Positions 9,801-20,689 of a stretch of DNA of 64,000 nt are shown here, piece by piece. Source of the DNA: Bemisia tabaci (lineage: Eukaryota; Arthropoda; Insecta; Hemiptera; Aleyrodidae). The notes beneath the pieces are model-generated. The model saw nothing but the letters and a program-made list of their open reading frames with translations, searched no databases and was not told the origin of the DNA. The position numbers and the translations under genes are program-made. The stretch's first letter is position 1. Every line of letters begins with the position of its first letter. Location of the stretch: positions 17,793,731 through 17,857,730 of the forward strand of contig NC_092801.1 in assembly GCF_918797505.1 (NCBI RefSeq). The letters are read 5' to 3'.

Positions 9801-11490
9801 GATTTTAGGATCGAGGAATGGGTTAACCGAATTTATGAGCTGAAGTTAACTAATGAAAGAAGCTCTGTTACATGAAACGACGTTCGGTCATCCGGACTAA
9901 AAAATCTGTTTGACAAACCGAACAGTTGGAATGATATTGAGCACTGAACGTTTAGCTCACATGATCAATTTTTTTTCTAGTCATAGTTTGATCCGGTATT
10001 TTTGTTCCGAGGTTTGTGTTGATTGGATCAAATTACGCGATTCTGGGTTTTCCGGCGAGTTTTGGCCAAAATAGTTTTCCAAATACTTCCGCGGAATGAT
10101 TTTTTTGGACTAAAGTCTGTGCACTCATAGACGGTCACACTAAACATATGCAACCCTCTCTCTTGTCAAGAGCTTTAGTTTATTCCATCGTTCATGTCTT
10201 TTTTTTTCTTTTTTTTTTTTTCTTTCAATCATGCCTAATATCTTCACTGGTGAGGGTTTTGTTGAGAACTTCGTCGATCTAGGATTAGGTTCAAAATTTT
10301 TGACGAATTTTTCTTGCCGAATTTTCGGAAAACGTATATTTTCCTTTCATGTAGAAATAACCCGATTTTAAAATTCCCGAGTCTTTTTTTAAGGTTCCTT
10401 TTTCCATCTACGAAACCTTTGTCTGTACATTTTAAATGTTTTGAGGTCAAATGTCACTGTGCGTGGCGTTAAAAATGTTTAAAACGCATATTTTCTGCCT
10501 TTAACTGTCCCATTTTGTTTCATAACGCTGCAACTGGTACTTGAAGGCTGTGCTAGCTGAATACTTGAACCAATAGAGGCAATCTAGCTTTGTTCACAAC
10601 TTTACGAAACGTTCCAAGCCTGATTGAATTATCTGCCCTTAAAAGCCAGTGTGCCATGCAGACAGGATGTACGTTGGAAATTCATGATCAAATTATGTTC
10701 CCGCCTGTGTAAACCTAATAATTTTTTACGAAAGAGCATACTGTAAACAAATATATCGTAAAAATATAATCAAATAAACCTTTTGATCACACTCGTCAGT
10801 TCGTCACGGCTGTTTTTCAAAGGATAGATTTAAACTTTCAAAGGATAATATAATAAATGGTTGGCAAACAATGTGCACTGGGAACATTCTTTAAAAATCA
10901 AAAACCATCGGCTCCAATTAGTTTTCTTTAGAATTCAGTGGCTCGGTTGTTGAATGTATATCGGATAATCTTGATCGATAAAAAGCGTTGCTAAGATAGG
11001 GTTTTTATCGGTCAGGACCATTCGATATAATGTAGATTCAACAATCGACCCGCAACTCTGAGTTGAGTTGGAGTTTTTCCAAACGAACTCCCCAAAAAAA
11101 AGAACCTGCCTAAATTCGTTTTTCGGTGGTTCTGCGCAGTTCTACCAGTCAGACACGACAACTCAAGGTGAAAAAAAAACTCGCGGAGAGCGCATTTTAG
11201 AATTCTACACTACCTGCGGTAGAGATATGATTGGCTAAAAAATGCTACGATTTTTGATACATCCGAAAATGAACCAAAAGCCGAACACTGGGCCTTTCGC
11301 TCAAGGTCACAGAGTCACAGGGAATTACATAGCCGTAGCAGCGGAACGATTGCAATATCATGGTGAACTTCGTTCCCATGACAAAAAGTTCCAGTTTCTC
11401 AACAGAAACGGTCGGCTTTTTCGACAGACGGCTCAATCCTTTGAACTAAAAACGCCCTCTGAACCACATATTTAGTTCCTGTAACCAAAG
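9801..11490. other. No gene recognised; M-family fragment at 9870-9985
   Basis: Bases 9870-9985 resemble the right half of family M ('acaaaccgaacagttggaat', 'tgaacgtttagctcac'). The remainder is AT-rich single-copy sequence with T/CT-rich runs near 10200. The open frames on both strands at about 11240-11475 (77 and 63 residues) overlap and show no domain. Confidence 0.4.
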
Positions 11491-12454
11491 GTTTTTCCCC
11501 GTGTGTCATCAATCATGAATAAACGCCGATTTTCCGCGCTGAAAGGCAAAAAGGTGCCCAAAGGTTGATCTGCAACTCGAAAACGACAGTCAAGCGAATG
11601 CAACCGTAAGATACGCGGATCCCCCGGTAGTGGGGGGGGGGGGGGTCTGTCGTCCCGGTACCGGTGCTCAATGTGATAAGAGTAGGTCGCGGAATGTCGC
11701 GGAGGGATGCGGGGGGATGCTCCGGGCATAACCTCAATTTTCAATAAAAGATGGGAGTGAAATTACTGGCATAGTTGTGAAGCGAACTCTAGTGTAGTTA
11801 AAATGACGTTCTCGTAGCGTCTGTCACGTTATTGCTCGAATTTGAAGTTCATAACTTCGTGAGGTCGTTAACGTCCGACCTGCAAAACGGGATGATGATT
11901 GATGATAGATCGCATCGATTTTCGTTATCGTATTTTCCGCCCCCACCCTCAGCAAATATAATCGAACGAAAATGGAATAGAAATAGCGCCCCATGTTTGT
12001 ACTACAATTACTACCCAGCCCATGCTATTCTGTGAGGAAAGCAGGGCTAAAAAATTCTAAAAAGTAGCATTATAACACATATATTTTGATGAATCTTTCT
12101 TAGCTAAACATTATGTCCCATTTCAGTTATGCGCTGAAACTCATTGGAATTTATTTTTGACCCAAATGCTGATTTTCGGAATTTTTCGTTTGTTTTTCAT
12201 GCAGAGTAGTGTATGAGCCCAGACTTATTCTACCATTTTGTTACTCTATATTTTCATAACTAGTTTTGCACCCATTAATTACCCTACAATTTTATTTTTT
12301 TTTTTTTCAGGTAAGCTGCAAAACTGACATCCTTCATTACTGGTTCATCAAATACTATTTTCTTCACGCTGTAGCAAGTTTGAAGGTATTGAACATTCAA
12401 TTTTTTTTTTCATAGCCGAAATTTAAATCCAAATTCTTTTCACTGTAAAAACCG
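11491..12454. other. No gene recognised
   Basis: It contains a 15-base G run at about 11632-11646. The GC-rich frames around 11470-11745 overlap one another in two minus-strand registers. There is a T-rich 'tttttttttcag' followed by 'gtaagc' at about 12295-12313, which looks like a splice acceptor and donor back to back, but no exon can be built. Confidence 0.35.
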
Positions 12455-12650
12455 ATCGCATGGTGCCTTTTCTCTTCAAGTAGTTCCATCGGTTTTCCCG
12501 CTACATTTTCTTCGAACAGCACCCCTCGGTATTTAAAAAGTGACGAAATAAACATCGAAATTCGCAGTTTCAGTCAAAACTTTCATGTCCGAACTCTGTA
12601 ATTAACTTGGTCCACTGTGCGACGTTTCAAAATTCCCGCCGCCAATTTAT
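12455..12650. repeat. Family J copy 2
   Basis: It contains 'taaaaagtgacgaaataaac', 'ttcatgtccgaactctgtaa', 'ttggtccactgtgcgacgtt' and 'tcccgccgcca', in the same order as the copies at 8121 and 32780. Confidence 0.6.
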
Positions 12651-12849
12651 TTTTTTACAGAGAAATTTCGGTTTGAACTTGTTCGAAAATTTTCTCTAAA
12701 TTTAATTGGCAGCATAAAGAAAATTCAGTGAAAATTTTGGACAGCTTCGCTGAACAATTTCTCTATAAAAAAATAAAATAGAGGTGGGAATTTTAAAGAG
12801 TGGCATGGCGCTTGCGATACTTTGGCCGGAAGATGACGATTAATGCATG

Positions 12850-13088
12850 CACTGGAAAAAAAAAAAAAAAAAAAACATATTGGATCTTGAGTCCAGACTC
12901 TTAAAAACAGCGACAAGAAAAAGTACTCTTGATTCAATCAGAATCTAGCTTAAATCAAGAACCAAGCCTCTTAATTTAAGCGGATTTCGTTTGGATTCAA
13001 GCAAAAATCCGATTGAATCAAGAGTATTTTTTCTTGTCAATGTTTCCAAGAGTCTAGACTCTAGATCCACTGTGTTTTCTTTCCAGTG
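12850..13088. repeat. Family A fold-back element, copy 2
   Basis: It has CACTGG and CCAGTG ends, with arms 'ttgagtccagactctt' and 'aagagtctagactcta'. A long A run follows the left end. It is flanked by TG on both sides, consistent with a 2-bp target duplication. Confidence 0.88.
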
Positions 13089-13165
13089 TGTCAGGGGTCT
13101 ATTCAATCATCTCTGTTCGATACAGTTGTGGATCCAAAGCGGCGAAGAAGCAAGCAGGATGGCGG

Positions 13166-13330
13166 CAGGGGCGTGGCGTATATTGCGATGTATCGATTGT
13201 TATGCCATTTGAACCTATGGTAAAGAATCGATTATTAAAGTGGTCGCTGCGAACACCCTGTTTATCGATCCTTTCCCATAGGTTTAAACGGCATAACAAT
13301 CGATGTATCGCAAAACACGCCACGCTACTG
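13166..13330. mobile_element. Family B hAT-type fold-back element, copy 1
   Basis: This is a 165-bp palindrome with ends 'caggggcgtggcg' and 'cacgctactg'. The arms share 'gcgatgtatcgattgttatg' and 'catcgattgttatgccg', and the apex is 'gcgaacaccctg'. It is flanked on both sides by the perfect 8-bp direct repeat GATGGCGG, the target-duplication length of hAT transposons. Confidence 0.88.
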
Positions 13331-14101
13331 GATGGCGGGCAGTTTCGTAAACCCCAAGAGCCCCAGATTCGGGAACCTCCGGCAGTATCTATGTGGGTTA
13401 TCTGCTCAAGAGGTGGAAGACGGAAAGGGGCGGCAAAGTTCCACGCGGGAGCTCGAAAGAGCAAAGTCCCGGATGAGAAGGGGGCGGCCGGGAAGGAAGG
13501 GGGTGAAGAAAGGGAGGGGGAGGCGATTTTTTGGCGCGAAGCACGCCCGAATCAATGGAGATGAAGGTATAGATTACTCCCGCCCGCTGGAGTTCAAGAC
13601 AGCTACAAATACCTTCTATTTGTAAACCCGAAATTATGTTGGGGCCCGGGTTCCCGATTTGGCGATTTTTTGGGGGTTTTCGAGGGAGGAGGGGGCGCTT
13701 TTTCGGGGGGCTCCGGCAACGACGAAGCCAGGAACCGAACTCGTATAATGACACATTTTCCAACTTCTTTTCACTTCTGGAGCCGCCCCTCCCCCGCGTG
13801 CTGTCACTTGCCCTCTACTCCGGTCTATCATTAACGTTCCACTTTGCAACTTTTTCAATTTATTCTTTCTACCCCTCGACGCCGCGCCCCTGATTTTGAA
13901 GAGCCGAGGTTAAGATGGGGTGGTACGAGGAGGGCGGATGGCAACTGCAGTGTACAAACTTTCGGTCGCGCCGTACAATGATAAGGCTGATCGGAAGCTG
14001 ATGAGCCGAGAGGGGTCGTTTTTCTACCTCGATGGCAAAACTTCGTGTGAAAACTCGTTCTATGCTAGAATATTCGCGATGAAGCACTCCGTCAAGCAGT
14101 A
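13331..14101. other. GC-rich non-repetitive stretch, no gene assigned
   Basis: Several long but mutually overlapping frames occur on both strands (for example 97 and 158 residues on plus, and 121 on minus). Their compositions are rich in Arg, Gly, Pro and Ser, as expected of chance frames in GC-rich DNA. I see no domain, signal peptide or splice structure. Confidence 0.4.
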
Positions 14102-14379
14102 CACTGAAAAAAAAAAGTTCGGTCGTATGAACCAAAGTTCGGTGTTCCATATCATCCTAACTACTTCAGTTTGTCAAACTGAATTTTCGGTTCCTCAAAC
14201 CGAATTATCGGTTCGTATAACCGAACTTCAACGTTAAAGTGAACTGAAGAACTAAGTTCAGTCATATGAACCGAATGTTCGGTTGCACGCACCGAAAGCT
14301 CAGTTTGACAAACCGAATAGTTGGGATGATATGGAAAACCAAACGTTCAGTTCATGTGACCGATCTTTTTTTTTCAGTG
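14102..14379. mobile_element. Family M fold-back element with TTCGGT clusters
   Basis: The ends are 'cactgaaaaaaaaaagttc' and 'gatctttttttttcagtg'. TA on each side suggests a TA target duplication, as used by Tc1/mariner-type elements. The interior carries about ten copies of the 7-mer TTCGGTT or its complement AACCGAA in both orientations. It is non-coding. Confidence 0.7.
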
Positions 14380-14605
14380 TAAGGAGCCAAGCCACATCAA
14401 CTATTTTCAAATTTAATTAGACAGTTTAATTTTTTACATAAAACCGGTTGTGCAGATTTTTTCTTTTGCAAATTTCAGTAAATTTTCTGTACAGTACGAA
14501 GCAATTTTCAAAAAAATCCGCTTAAACGTTTTCTCGTAAAAAATTAAGCTACGCAGTTAAATTTGGCAACAGCGGATTTGGCTTGGTTCCTTTCTGCTTA
14601 ACGCG
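14380..14605. repeat. Fold-back with 'aggaaccaagccac' ends
   Basis: The left end 'aaggagccaagccacatcaa' pairs with the right end 'ggatttggcttggttccttt'. A comparable element lies at 25577-25825, and related ends occur at 24470, 24950, 33400 and 42610. Confidence 0.5.
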
Positions 14606-15110
14606 GCACATATGTGTATAATTTTTATAAATTTAAGTACAAGTATGTCAATTTTGAGCTTTTCTTCTCATAATTCTTTATGCTGTCGTCAGAATCGCTC
14701 GTTAGCCCTGTCCTACATGCTGAAATCATCGCGAAAAAGACCGGGGTATTTTCTCATGCATCGCCCCCGAGTCATGAAGGCGTCCCAAATTGCGTGGAAT
14801 AGAACAAGTAAATCTGATCAGATTCCTCCGTCTCGGGCAGATTGAAGGTGCAATTTTCGCACGCTCCGGCTGCTTTAAGCGAAACAAATTGATTCGAATC
14901 GATTCCTCCTGCCTCGCACATGCAGCGCAGAGCCCGCGCTTGGCTCAATTTCGTTTATCGCGAGGTACCCAAGCATCTTACATTCTTTCGCTCTCCTCGT
15001 TGTCGCAACTCGCAATAGATCAACTAGAGGGTACGCCAGCTGGCCGCAACGCGGCCCGACTCCAGGGAGTGCTTCGTGCCCTTGGTAAGATAGGATGATT
15101 CGATGGACGT
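14606..15110. other. No gene recognised
   Basis: Frames of 77, 102 and 114 residues overlap on opposite strands. None has a recognisable motif, and the 114-residue one ends inside family C. Confidence 0.35.
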
Positions 15111-15279
15111 AATGGAGATGTTGCATGCGTGAGGAATTTGACTGTTGATTCTTATGTAAAAGTTCGCGAGAATCACGATGGTCCCACTGGTTTTCTCTGA
15201 AATCAACTCCCAAGCTCAAAAAAAAATATCAAGTTGAAGCCAAAATGGAGGGGATATCCCACGCTATCCTCAGAGTCCT
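15111..15279. repeat. Family C left part (inverted C-D-C composite)
   Basis: It starts 'aatggagatgttgcatgcgt' and runs to 'gctatcctcagagtcc', where family D begins. Confidence 0.8.
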
Positions 15280-15425
15280 CTACAAACCTAAGGGGCTACT
15301 TCACGCATTGCGCAATGCTTGAAGTATCCCCTTAGGTTTGTAGGCGTCAGTGCGCGTTTCGAGCTGGCAGCACACCGCGCCGTGCCGCAGCGTGCCATAA
15401 CCTTGCCCACAATGGACAACCTGTG
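15280..15425. repeat. Family D hairpin within family C
   Basis: The palindrome 'acttcacgcattgcgcaatg' is flanked by inverted 'aaacctaagggg' and 'ccccttaggttt'. It is followed by 'cgcgccgtgccgcagcgtgc' and 'accttgcccacaatgg'. Reversed, this whole block matches 4130-4284. Confidence 0.75.
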
Positions 15426-15917
15426 TGCCTTGCGATTTGACTATTGATTCTTATGTAAAAGTTCGCGAGAAACACGATGGTGCCACTGGTTTTCTCTGAA
15501 ATCAACTCCCAAGCTCAAAAAAAGCTCTCAAGTTGAGGCCAAAATGGAGGGGACATCCCACGCTACCCTCAGAGTCCACGTCTACATCAAGACAAGCTCT
15601 CCATGCAAAGATAGGGAGCAAATACATTGACAGGGCTGCCTGCCCCCTTATTTGGGGATTCTAAAACTGAAAACACGGCAACCCTGCTAATGTATTTGCT
15701 CCCTATCTATGCATGGAGAGTTTGTCTTGATGTAGAGGTGGACTCTCAGGATAGCGTGGGATATCCCCTCCATTTTGGCCTCAACTTGAGAGCTTTTTTT
15801 GAGCTTGGGATTTGATTTTAGAGAAAACCAGACGTGGCACCGTCGTGTTTCTCGCGAACTTTTACATAAGAATCAACAGTCAAATCGCAAATTCCTCACA
15901 CATGTAACATCTCCATT
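15426..15917. repeat. Family C fold-back element, copy 2
   Basis: This is a nearly full palindrome lacking only the outermost left bases. The arms share 'ttttctctgaaatcaactcc' and 'tctccatgcaaagataggga', and the apex is near 'gctgcctgcccccttatttg'. The right end is 'gtaacatctccatt'. Confidence 0.85.
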
Positions 15918-16318
15918 TTTTATTCAGAGCGACGTGCGATATATTACACCGATTAGTTTCATAATTTCAGCTACTCATACTTTTTTTCGGATTTTGAGAT
16001 CGCACTTCTGTTGTTATGAGACCGAAGAATTCATGTACCAAATTTGACAAAGAAATTCAACGTAATAAAGGCAGCGTCTTTTTAGAGGAAAAATATCGCA
16101 TTCGATACTGTTATCGAAACTGCACTCGAATGCTATATTTTTCCTCTGAAAAAGTCCTGCCTTTATTACGTTGAATTCCTCTGTCAAAGGTTCACGAATT
16201 CTTTAGTCTCATGACACGGGAAAAGCAATATCAAAATTCGGAAAAAATGATGAGTAGCTGAAATATTGAAACTATTTGATGCGAAATATCGCTCGTCTTT
16301 CTGATATAAAAAATGACG
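15918..16318. repeat. 400-bp fold-back (unnamed, single copy)
   Basis: The outer arms are 'attcagagcgacgtgcgata' and 'aaatatcgctcgtctttctg'. The inner arms are 'attcaacgtaataaaggcag' and 'ctgcctttattacgttgaat'. The apex is near 'actgttatcgaaactgcact'. It has no coding capacity. Confidence 0.7.
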
Positions 16319-17264
16319 CCCGTCGAATTACCATGATCTAATAGAAAGAGCGGGCTCATCTGGGGACTACACTGAGAGAAATATCTGGAAGTTTCTGGAA
16401 ACTTAAATGAAAAATATTCGTAATTTTTCTTGAAAATGTAGCGCTTCGTGTAAAAAAACCCATTCTTTATCGCAGTCTATAAAAAATTGAGAGATGCTTT
16501 AATTTTTTTCAAGTATCAATAAGTAAGTAATCAATAAGACTTAGTGAGTAAAATACCGTAATAATTTCCTCGCTAACATGTAGAAAATTCTTGAGGAAGA
16601 ATGAAGATTGGAACTCACCTGCTCTCTTTACAATAAATGAAAATGATTGTCAATTTTTTAGACACCGCAGTGGAGTTAACAAGTCTTGATACTGGACGCC
16701 TAAAATATACAATTTGTCAGGAGAAATTGGACAACCTTGGAATTCCTCGCACGGTGTCCTTCTTGGCACGATAGAATATAGATCACTGAAGATCCCTGTT
16801 TCCACGAATCGGTGACGGAACAAATAGCTGAAGCTTCTAAGTTTAATAATGCCCCAGAATCGCAAAATTAGCCCAGAATATTTAAAATTTAATCTGAACA
16901 AAGCTTTTACTTTATATTTATAGTTAAAGCTAGTATTTTGATCCTTCGAAAAGAATATTTGGTTTTTCTCAATCCGTGATTTTCTTTTTTATATCAACAA
17001 ATTTGTTTTTTCTACGCTTTTTCGGTTTCTGATTTTGGAGTGTTTATCTTTGTCATGTATTTCCATCCTCGAGTTCTTGAAAATTTCCCGGCTTTTTCAG
17101 GAAGAAATCGGTTTTTCTCTTCTTTATGTATCGCCGCTGTCTCTAAATGTTTATCGTTTGGCATAAACCTACTTGAGAACAACAACACAGAAGAAGAAAA
17201 AGAAGATTCAGCGTACTGCCGTTTCACGTTTTCAAATTTTCTCACGAGTGTAATGTTTGTTTTT

Positions 17265-17265
<1 letters not shown>
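16319..17265. other. No gene recognised
   Basis: This is AT-rich sequence. Frames of 77-94 residues on both strands show no domain, and one of them runs into the downstream poly-T. Confidence 0.35.

Positions 17266-17314
<49 letters not shown>
17266..17314. repeat. Poly-T tract of about 49 bases
   Basis: A nearly uninterrupted T run. It could be the tail of a minus-strand retrocopy, but no recognisable retrocopied gene lies upstream on that strand (17315 onward). Confidence 0.8.
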
Positions 17315-18054
17315 CTTTAACTGAGAACAAAACTATTTTACTCATTTAAACTACTTATGGATTTACGCCAGATACTGAAAAATGTACCGAAAAATTTTCC
17401 AACTGAAAAATGAAACATTACAGAAAATTAGGCAACGTCTCATGTAGTTAAGCTGATTCCAGTTAACCTTAGCGCTGAACTAGGTTGTGATCGTTTCGAG
17501 AAGGCAACTAAACTAAATCCTCGACAATGCGTGTGGCATCGTAAGACGTTGAAGGAGCGCCAAACCGAAATCACACACGCTATTTCCACCACTTTGTCCC
17601 TCTATTGCACGAGTCAGCCATTCTCGTGGCCAGCTCAATCGTGGTACGACGCACGAATAAACAGCCATGATCCGAATCGTTTTCCAGCTCATTACGGAAG
17701 TTCAGCCTCCTTGTACACGAGGGGCAAATGCAAATCTCAGTTTAATTGAAATGAATTCGACCGATAGTTGAACGGATCTCAGAAATTCGGTTATGTCTAC
17801 ATGGGTGCTTCCAAAACAGAATACATCCGATTTAACGATCAATTCAATTTGCATATCTGACGTCGTTAGGACTATCGTCTTAGTGTTTTCTGCGAAAGGC
17901 ACTGCTCCGACCTCTTTCTCCTGAATCACAATGTGAACCATGTAGGGTCTCCGTAAGGAAAGGAGCTCCTTCAATTTAGTCGAACAAACTCGGATTTTAG
18001 GACTGTGGACTCCTGACATCTATGTTCGATGAGGATGCTTTCAAAATTGAAGGC
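17315..18054. other. No gene recognised
   Basis: A 105-residue minus-strand frame at 17702-18019 has a fairly balanced composition, but I recognise no motif and no neighbouring exon. It is the least repeat-like frame here and is left unassigned. Confidence 0.3.
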
Positions 18055-18591
18055 ACGAAGGAACAGAATGAAGAACAAAGAAGAAGAACAGGTAGCATAC
18101 AAAGAGTGGTGAAGAGAAGAGGTATAATGAAAGGAAGGAAAAGATGAAGAATAAGGAATAGAGTCAGTATAAGAAAAATGAGACAAATAAGAGAGAGAAC
18201 AAGAAGAAGGATTAAAGACAGGAGAAAGAGAGGAAGATTCAGAAGAAAAAATTAGATGAATAAGAAGACATAGAAGGAAGATTATGAAGATATATAGAAA
18301 GAAGAAAAAGTGGTAATAGAAGGGAAATGAGAAAAAGGGAGAAGAATGAGAAGAAAGAGAGAAAAAAGGAGAAACTGAGAAAGAAGAAAGAAAATAAGGA
18401 AGAATAAGAGAGAGAAAGACGAAGAAAAGAGAAAGAGTAAAATAGAGGAAGAAGGAGATTAAGAGGAACAAGAGAAAAAAGATAAAGAGAGAGAAGAAGA
18501 AAAGAGGAAGAAAAAGGGATTGAAGAAAATGGAAAAATGTAAAACGGGATGGAAACATGGAGAACGAAAAGAGGAAGAGGAGAAACGAAAA
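18055..18591. repeat. Long purine-rich (GA) tract
   Basis: For more than 500 bp the plus strand is almost entirely A and G, in irregular AAG/GAA/AGA runs. It produces spurious minus-strand frames of 195 and 161 residues made mostly of Phe, Leu and Ser. There is no exact unit, so it is a degenerate polypurine:polypyrimidine tract rather than a simple microsatellite. Confidence 0.9.
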
Positions 18592-18756
18592 TTTTACCTT
18601 TCGTCGTATTTCTCGAATCTTCTTCTATTCTGTCTTTTTCATTTTTCTCCTCTTCCTTTGACCTCCTCTTTTTTATCCAATTCGGGTATGTCAGACCGAG
18701 GTGAAGGGAAGGAAGGGGCGACAATCAATAGGAATCCCAGGAACCTCCAAGGAGAA

Positions 18757-18918
18757 CAGTGGCGAGGCATGAATGGTTGATTTTCGATATTTCGCCAATT
18801 GAAACTGTGGTAAAAATCGATATTGAGTTGTTCGTTGCAAACACCCTGTTTATCGATCCTTTTCCACTGGTGGAAATGGCAGATCAATCGATATATCGCA
18901 AAGCACGCCACGCCACTG
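18757..18918. mobile_element. Family B hAT-type fold-back element, copy 2
   Basis: The ends are 'cagtggcgaggcatg' and 'gcacgccacgccactg'. The flanking 8-mers AAGGAGAA and AAGGATAA match at 7 of 8 positions. The left arm is more diverged than in other copies. Confidence 0.8.
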
Positions 18919-19048
18919 AAGGATAATAACGCTATCCCTCAATGAGCATTACAGCGCGAGGAGAGAGCTGTCCGCGGAACAACAGCAAGGCTGCATTTCC
19001 CGGTCACGTCCCTAAAAAACCCGCCACTTTCATCCCTCCAATCCCGCT

Positions 19049-19213
19049 CAGTGGCGTGGCGTGAATTACGATAAATCGATTGTTATGCCATTTAAATCTA
19101 TGGAAAAGGATCGATAAATAAAGTGTTCGCAGCGAACACCTTAATATTCGATTCTTTACCGTAGGTTTAAATGGCATAACAATCGATATATCGCAATTCA
19201 CGCCACGCCACAG
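19049..19213. mobile_element. Family B hAT-type fold-back element, copy 3
   Basis: The ends are 'cagtggcgtggcgtga' and 'tcacgccacgccacag'. The flanking 8-mer ATCCCGCT is identical on both sides. The apex is 'gttcgcagcgaacacc'. Confidence 0.9.
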
Positions 19214-19287
19214 ATCCCGCTCAACTTCTTTCCCGGGAGCGAGCCTTGAAGAGGGGGCAATTTGCCCGATTCCCGAGACGTTTCCAC

Positions 19288-19449
19288 CAGTGGCGAGGCG
19301 TGCTTTGCGATATATCGATTGTTGTGCCATTTAAACCTATGGTAAAGAATCGATTATTCAGGTGTTCGCGAACACCCTGTTTATCGATCCTTTTCCATAG
19401 GTTGAAATGGCAGAACAATCGATGTATCGCAAAGCACGCCACGCCACTG
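19288..19449. mobile_element. Family B hAT-type fold-back element, copy 4
   Basis: The ends are 'cagtggcgaggcgtgc' and 'gcacgccacgccactg'. The flanks GTTTCCAC and GTTCCCAC match at 7 of 8 positions. It lies only 74 bp from copy 3. Confidence 0.88.
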
Positions 19450-20318
19450 GTTCCCACAATTCTGCGAAATCGCCCGGGTTGAATAATGAATATGCACGTC
19501 AATCCACGTTGATTGTATATCGGGCAAATTATATCCTTCCGCCTTGTTTAGGATGACGGCGGCGGCGACGCCGACCAAAAGGGGGTTGGGGGTGGCGGTG
19601 GGGGAGGAGTCCACCCTGAGCAGATTACGCCGAGAGTGGGTATCAGTTCCGTTCTCTAATTAAGTTATTCCTTCATTATTCCGGTATAACTGGGACCGGC
19701 GCTTCGGCAGCGTTGCCGCTCCGTGCGGTTTCAATGCCTGTGTTGGCGGTAATTTGGCGTGATTCGGAGTGGATTTGGCGGCGTCGCCGCTCCGCCGCGT
19801 CCGGCCCGGCTGGTAAGTTGCGCTGATTTTGTAGCGACCGCAGATGCTTGCTCAAACGCCGGAGACGGGACAGGCAAATCCGTCGGCTCCGCCGTCGCCA
19901 ATTGGTCGTTAAATTGGGAATAAGACTTCGGAAAAGCCGTGCACAGATCGTATTCGATAGTGGTTCGATGCTTCGTTTGCTTCAAAACCAGAGACAAGAG
20001 ACCCTCCACTGGCCTTCTAGCGACAGGTGGAAGCTTTAACTTTCGGGGTTTCAACAATTCCTTATGGACAATGATCAGGGAGCAACAGTCATCACCCTAG
20101 TCTCGGCTGTTGACTTGCCTGCATGGTCGATGATGAGCTTCGGATGACGTCATGAGCCAAACAAGTTTCCCAAACGTCGGCCATTTTCGGGTTGTTTGCA
20201 AAAGGAGCTAAACTTCTTGCCTATTTTTTTTTTTTATAAAAGAAAAAGCAAAAAAAAAGAACATAATATAATCAAGTTAAATGGCATACCAAGCGTTACA
20301 GTGCCACTCTGTGAATCC
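19450..20318. other. GC-rich non-repetitive stretch, no gene assigned
   Basis: It is rich in 'ggcg' and 'ccgcc' words near 19560-19870. The frames of 108 and 63 residues overlap on opposite strands with no recognisable domain. Confidence 0.35.
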
Positions 20319-20461
20319 AAGAACCCCTCCATATCATCCAACAACCCTTCCATATCATCCATCAACCTCACCATATCATCCAACAATATCCCTCCGAATC
20401 ATCCAACAACCCCTCCATTACTATCCATATCATCCAACAACCCTTCTACATCATCCAAAAA
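20319..20461. repeat. Imperfect minisatellite, unit about 20 bp
   Basis: About seven or eight degenerate copies of 'ccatatcatccaacaaccc' run up to the left end of an A element. The Ser/Asn/Pro-rich frames across it are repeat artefacts. Confidence 0.75.
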
Positions 20462-20689
20462 CACTGGGAAAAAACACATTGGATCTAGAGTCCAGACTCT
20501 TGAAAACATTGACAAGAAAAAATACTCTTAATTCAATCGGATTTTTGCTTGAATCAAAAGGAAATCCGCTCAAATTAAGAGGCTTGGTTCTTGATTTAAA
20601 CTAGATTCTGACTGAATCAAGAGTATTTTTTCTTGTCGATGTTTTTAAGAGTCTGGACTCTAGATCCAATGTGTTTTTTTTTTCGAGTG
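20462..20689. repeat. Family A fold-back element, copy 3
   Basis: It begins 'cactgggaaaaaacacattg' and ends 'gtgttttttttttcgagtg', so the right terminus has mutated from CCAGTG. The arms are otherwise near-perfect. Confidence 0.88.

Noticed and set aside
12295..12315. Splice acceptor (poly-T followed by CAG) and adjacent GTAAG
   Set aside because: The signals are back to back with no exon between them, and no coding frame supports either.
13088..13763. Four overlapping frames of 97-158 residues
   Set aside because: They occupy the same GC-rich bases on both strands, and some begin inside a B element. No protein family is recognisable.
13995..14015. CTGATGA on the plus strand as hammerhead core
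   Set aside because: No GAAA or complementary stems follow.
17266..17314. Poly-T as the tail of a processed pseudogene
   Set aside because: No coding similarity is visible on the corresponding strand, and no target duplication could be found.
17971..18724. Two long minus-strand frames (195 and 161 residues)
   Set aside because: They translate a polypyrimidine strand into Phe/Leu/Ser runs. The frames overlap each other and have no domain.
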